This document shows positions 62,555 through 64,000 of a stretch of DNA of 64,000 nucleotides, piece by piece. Origin of the DNA: Pontibacter arcticus (GTDB taxonomy: Bacteria; Bacteroidota; Bacteroidia; Cytophagales; Hymenobacteraceae). A program made the translations under genes and the position numbers. Location: the NCBI RefSeq assembly GCF_003284895.1, contig NZ_QMDV01000001.1, positions 27,080 to 91,079 on the forward strand, in the 5' to 3' direction. Below the pieces are notes generated by a model that worked only from the letters and a program-made list of their open reading frames with translations, was not told the origin of the DNA and made no database searches. Each line of letters opens with the position of its first letter. The stretch's first letter is position 1.

Positions 62555-63685
62555 ATGCAATTTACGCTCACAGCAAAAGATACCCAGTCCAAGGCGCGCG
62601 CCGGAGTAGTGCAGACAGCCCACGGCGCCATCGAAACGCCTATTTTTATGCCCGTTGGTACAGCAGGCACTGTTAAAGCCGTGCACCAGCGCGAACTGAA
62701 AGAAGACGTTAAAGCAGAGATCATACTGGGCAATACCTACCATTTATACTTGCGCCCCGGCCTCGGCGTGCTGGAAAGTGCCGGTGGCCTGCATAAATTT
62801 AACGGCTGGGACCGCCCTATACTGACTGATAGCGGCGGCTACCAGGTTTTCTCGCTGGCAGGCACACGCAAGATCAAAGAAGAAGGTGTAAAATTTAAGT
62901 CTCATATTGATGGCTCTACCCTGAACTTTACCCCGGAAAATGTGATGGACACGCAGCGTACCATCGGCGCCGATATTATCATGGCTTTTGATGAATGCAC
63001 GCCATATCCCTGCGACCATACGTATGCCAAATACTCGATGGAGCGCACGCACCGCTGGCTGCAACGCTGCGTAGACCGCTTCGATAGCACCGAGCCAAAG
63101 TATGGCTTCGACCAGACGCTTTTCCCGATTGTTCAGGGCAGCACTTACAAAGATCTGCGCATCCAGTCCGCTGAAACTATTGCCGGCTTTGGGCGCGAAG
63201 GCAACGCCATTGGTGGTTTATCGGTAGGCGAACCGGCTGAAATGATGTACGAGATGACCGAACTGGTTTGCGACATACTTCCGGCAGATAAACCGCGTTA
63301 CCTGATGGGCGTAGGAACACCCGCTAACATCCTCGAAAACATTGCATTGGGCGTGGATATGTTTGATTGCGTACTGCCAACCCGGAACGCGCGTAACGGC
63401 ATGCTGTTTACCACACAGGGCATCATCAACATAAAAAACCAGCGCTGGGCCGACGACCATACGCCGATAGATGCAGAACTGGGAGGCTACGCCAGCACGT
63501 TTTACAGCAAAGCTTACCTGCGCCACCTTATCCATAGCAAAGAGTACCTGGGTGGCCAGATCGCAAGTATACACAACCTTACTTTTTACCTGTGGTTGGT
63601 TAAGCAGGCACGGCAGCAGATCATTGCAGGAACCTTCCGGGACTGGAAAGATATGATGGTAAAGAAATTGATGACACGACTTTAA
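62555..63685 (+). CDS. tgt: Queuine tRNA-ribosyltransferase, zinc-site-lacking form
   Basis: Tgt exchanges guanine 34 of certain tRNAs for preQ1; QueA (37823-39034) then acts on the product. The protein has about 376 residues. The start at 62555 (MQFTLTAKDTQSKARAG) fits the family. The active site is present: ILTDSGGYQVFSLA with the acid-base Asp, and DMFDCVLPTRNARNG with the nucleophile Asp. The usual C-terminal zinc motif CXCXXC is absent. At that place, after INIKNQRWADDHTPIDAE, the sequence is LGGYASTFYSKAYLRHL with no Cys, although the last zinc-ligand His equivalent (IHNL) remains. A partial permease gene follows. Confidence 0.93.
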   Translation: MQFTLTAKDTQSKARAGVVQTAHGAIETPIFMPVGTAGTVKAVHQRELKEDVKAEIILGNTYHLYLRPGLGVLESAGGLHKFNGWDRPILTDSGGYQVFSLAGTRKIKEEGVKFKSHIDGSTLNFTPENVMDTQRTIGADIIMAFDECTPYPCDHTYAKYSMERTHRWLQRCVDRFDSTEPKYGFDQTLFPIVQGSTYKDLRIQSAETIAGFGREGNAIGGLSVGEPAEMMYEMTELVCDILPADKPRYLMGVGTPANILENIALGVDMFDCVLPTRNARNGMLFTTQGIINIKNQRWADDHTPIDAELGGYASTFYSKAYLRHLIHSKEYLGGQIASIHNLTFYLWLVKQARQQIIAGTFRDWKDMMVKKLMTRL

Positions 63686-63686
63686 T

Positions 63687-63776
63687 AATTACGAATTAAG
63701 AATTACGAGTTAACAATGAGACATCTTTTTTACACTGTCCCTGCAATTCGTAATTCGTAACTCGTAATTCGTAATT
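63687..63776. repeat. ATTACGAATT-type inverted repeat between tgt and lptG-like gene
   Basis: The left arm 63687-63714 and right arm 63745-63776 are imperfect reverse complements made from AATTACGAATT and ACGAGTTA units. The 30-base loop has no special features. It starts one base after the tgt stop and ends six bases before the next ATG, so it would form a long hairpin in an mRNA covering both genes. Confidence 0.7.
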
Positions 63777-63782
63777 AAAAAG

Positions 63783-64000
63783 ATGAAGCTTCTCGATAAA
63801 TATATCCTCAAAAAATTTCTGACCACATTCGTGTTTGTGGTACTGATACTGGTGGCTGTTATTCTGGTGATCGATTTCACGGAGAAGAACGACGACTTCA
63901 TCAAACATAACATTGCCGTCAGCGAGATTATTTTCGACTATTACTTTAACCTGATTCCTTACTATGTTAATATACTAAGCCCGATCACGGTATTTATAGC
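63783..64000 (+). CDS. LptF/LptG-family permease (partial, 5' end)
   Basis: Only the first 72 codons lie in the window. The sequence begins MKLLDKYILKKFLTTFVFVV, with the YILK..L..F opening seen in LptF/LptG (YjgP/YjgQ) permeases. One membrane helix follows at about residues 15-32, and a second hydrophobic part begins near NLIPYYVNILSPITVFI. These proteins are membrane subunits of the lipopolysaccharide export ABC transporter. Which of LptF or LptG it is cannot be told from this fragment. It lies downstream of tgt, separated by an inverted repeat. Confidence 0.82.
   Translation, partial: MKLLDKYILKKFLTTFVFVVLILVAVILVIDFTEKNDDFIKHNIAVSEIIFDYYFNLIPYYVNILSPITVFI

Overview
The window comes from a member of the Bacteroidota, most likely the order Cytophagales (Hymenobacteraceae/Pontibacter-like; this placement is inference). 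The reasons are an alternative complex III / cytochrome oxidase operon, two type IX secretion (T9SS) cargo proteins, a PorP/SprF-like protein beside a giant gliding-type adhesin, promoters of the TTTG-N19/20-TAnnTTTG type, and weak or absent Shine-Dalgarno sequences. It looks like ordinary chromosome. I saw no prophage, insertion sequence, CRISPR array, rRNA or tRNA.

Layout. 1-13641 (minus strand): one respiratory operon, read from right to left as actA-B-C-D-E-F, coxB, coxA, ctaA, ctaB and the start of a subunit III gene. It moves electrons from quinol through multihaem cytochromes to an aa3 oxidase and makes the haem A that the oxidase needs. 14152-15227: rpsF-rpsR-rplI. 15396-28979: a GSCFA protein and several exported hydrolases or peptidases, with a TerB-like protein and a T9SS cargo protein. 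29491-37025: a 2170-residue repeat adhesin with a T9SS type B sorting domain, followed by its PorP/SprF-like partner. 37190-49756: housekeeping and metabolic genes (queA, M28 peptidase, xerD, aroQ, serC-like, marC-like, rnhA, trmN6-like, saccharopine dehydrogenase-like, cdd). 49831-57582: lgt, nadE, rnc-fabF-acpP, pyk, rpsT. 57917-64000: a small lipoprotein, a YheT hydrolase, rsmG, an ECF sigma factor overlapping a glycosyltransferase gene, tgt and the start of an LptF/LptG permease gene. queA and tgt, two steps of tRNA queuosine synthesis, are both present but 23 kb apart.

The most unusual signal is not a gene. The heptamer AAGTATA (reverse complement TATACTT, often AAAGTATAAA) is very abundant from about 14.5 kb onwards, in genes and gaps, on both strands and in all three codon frames. 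By hand I count roughly 130 copies there and only about five in the first 14 kb. It is often built symmetrically into terminator stems and intergenic inverted repeats. A second family, ATTACGAATT units, sits as inverted arms at gene junctions.
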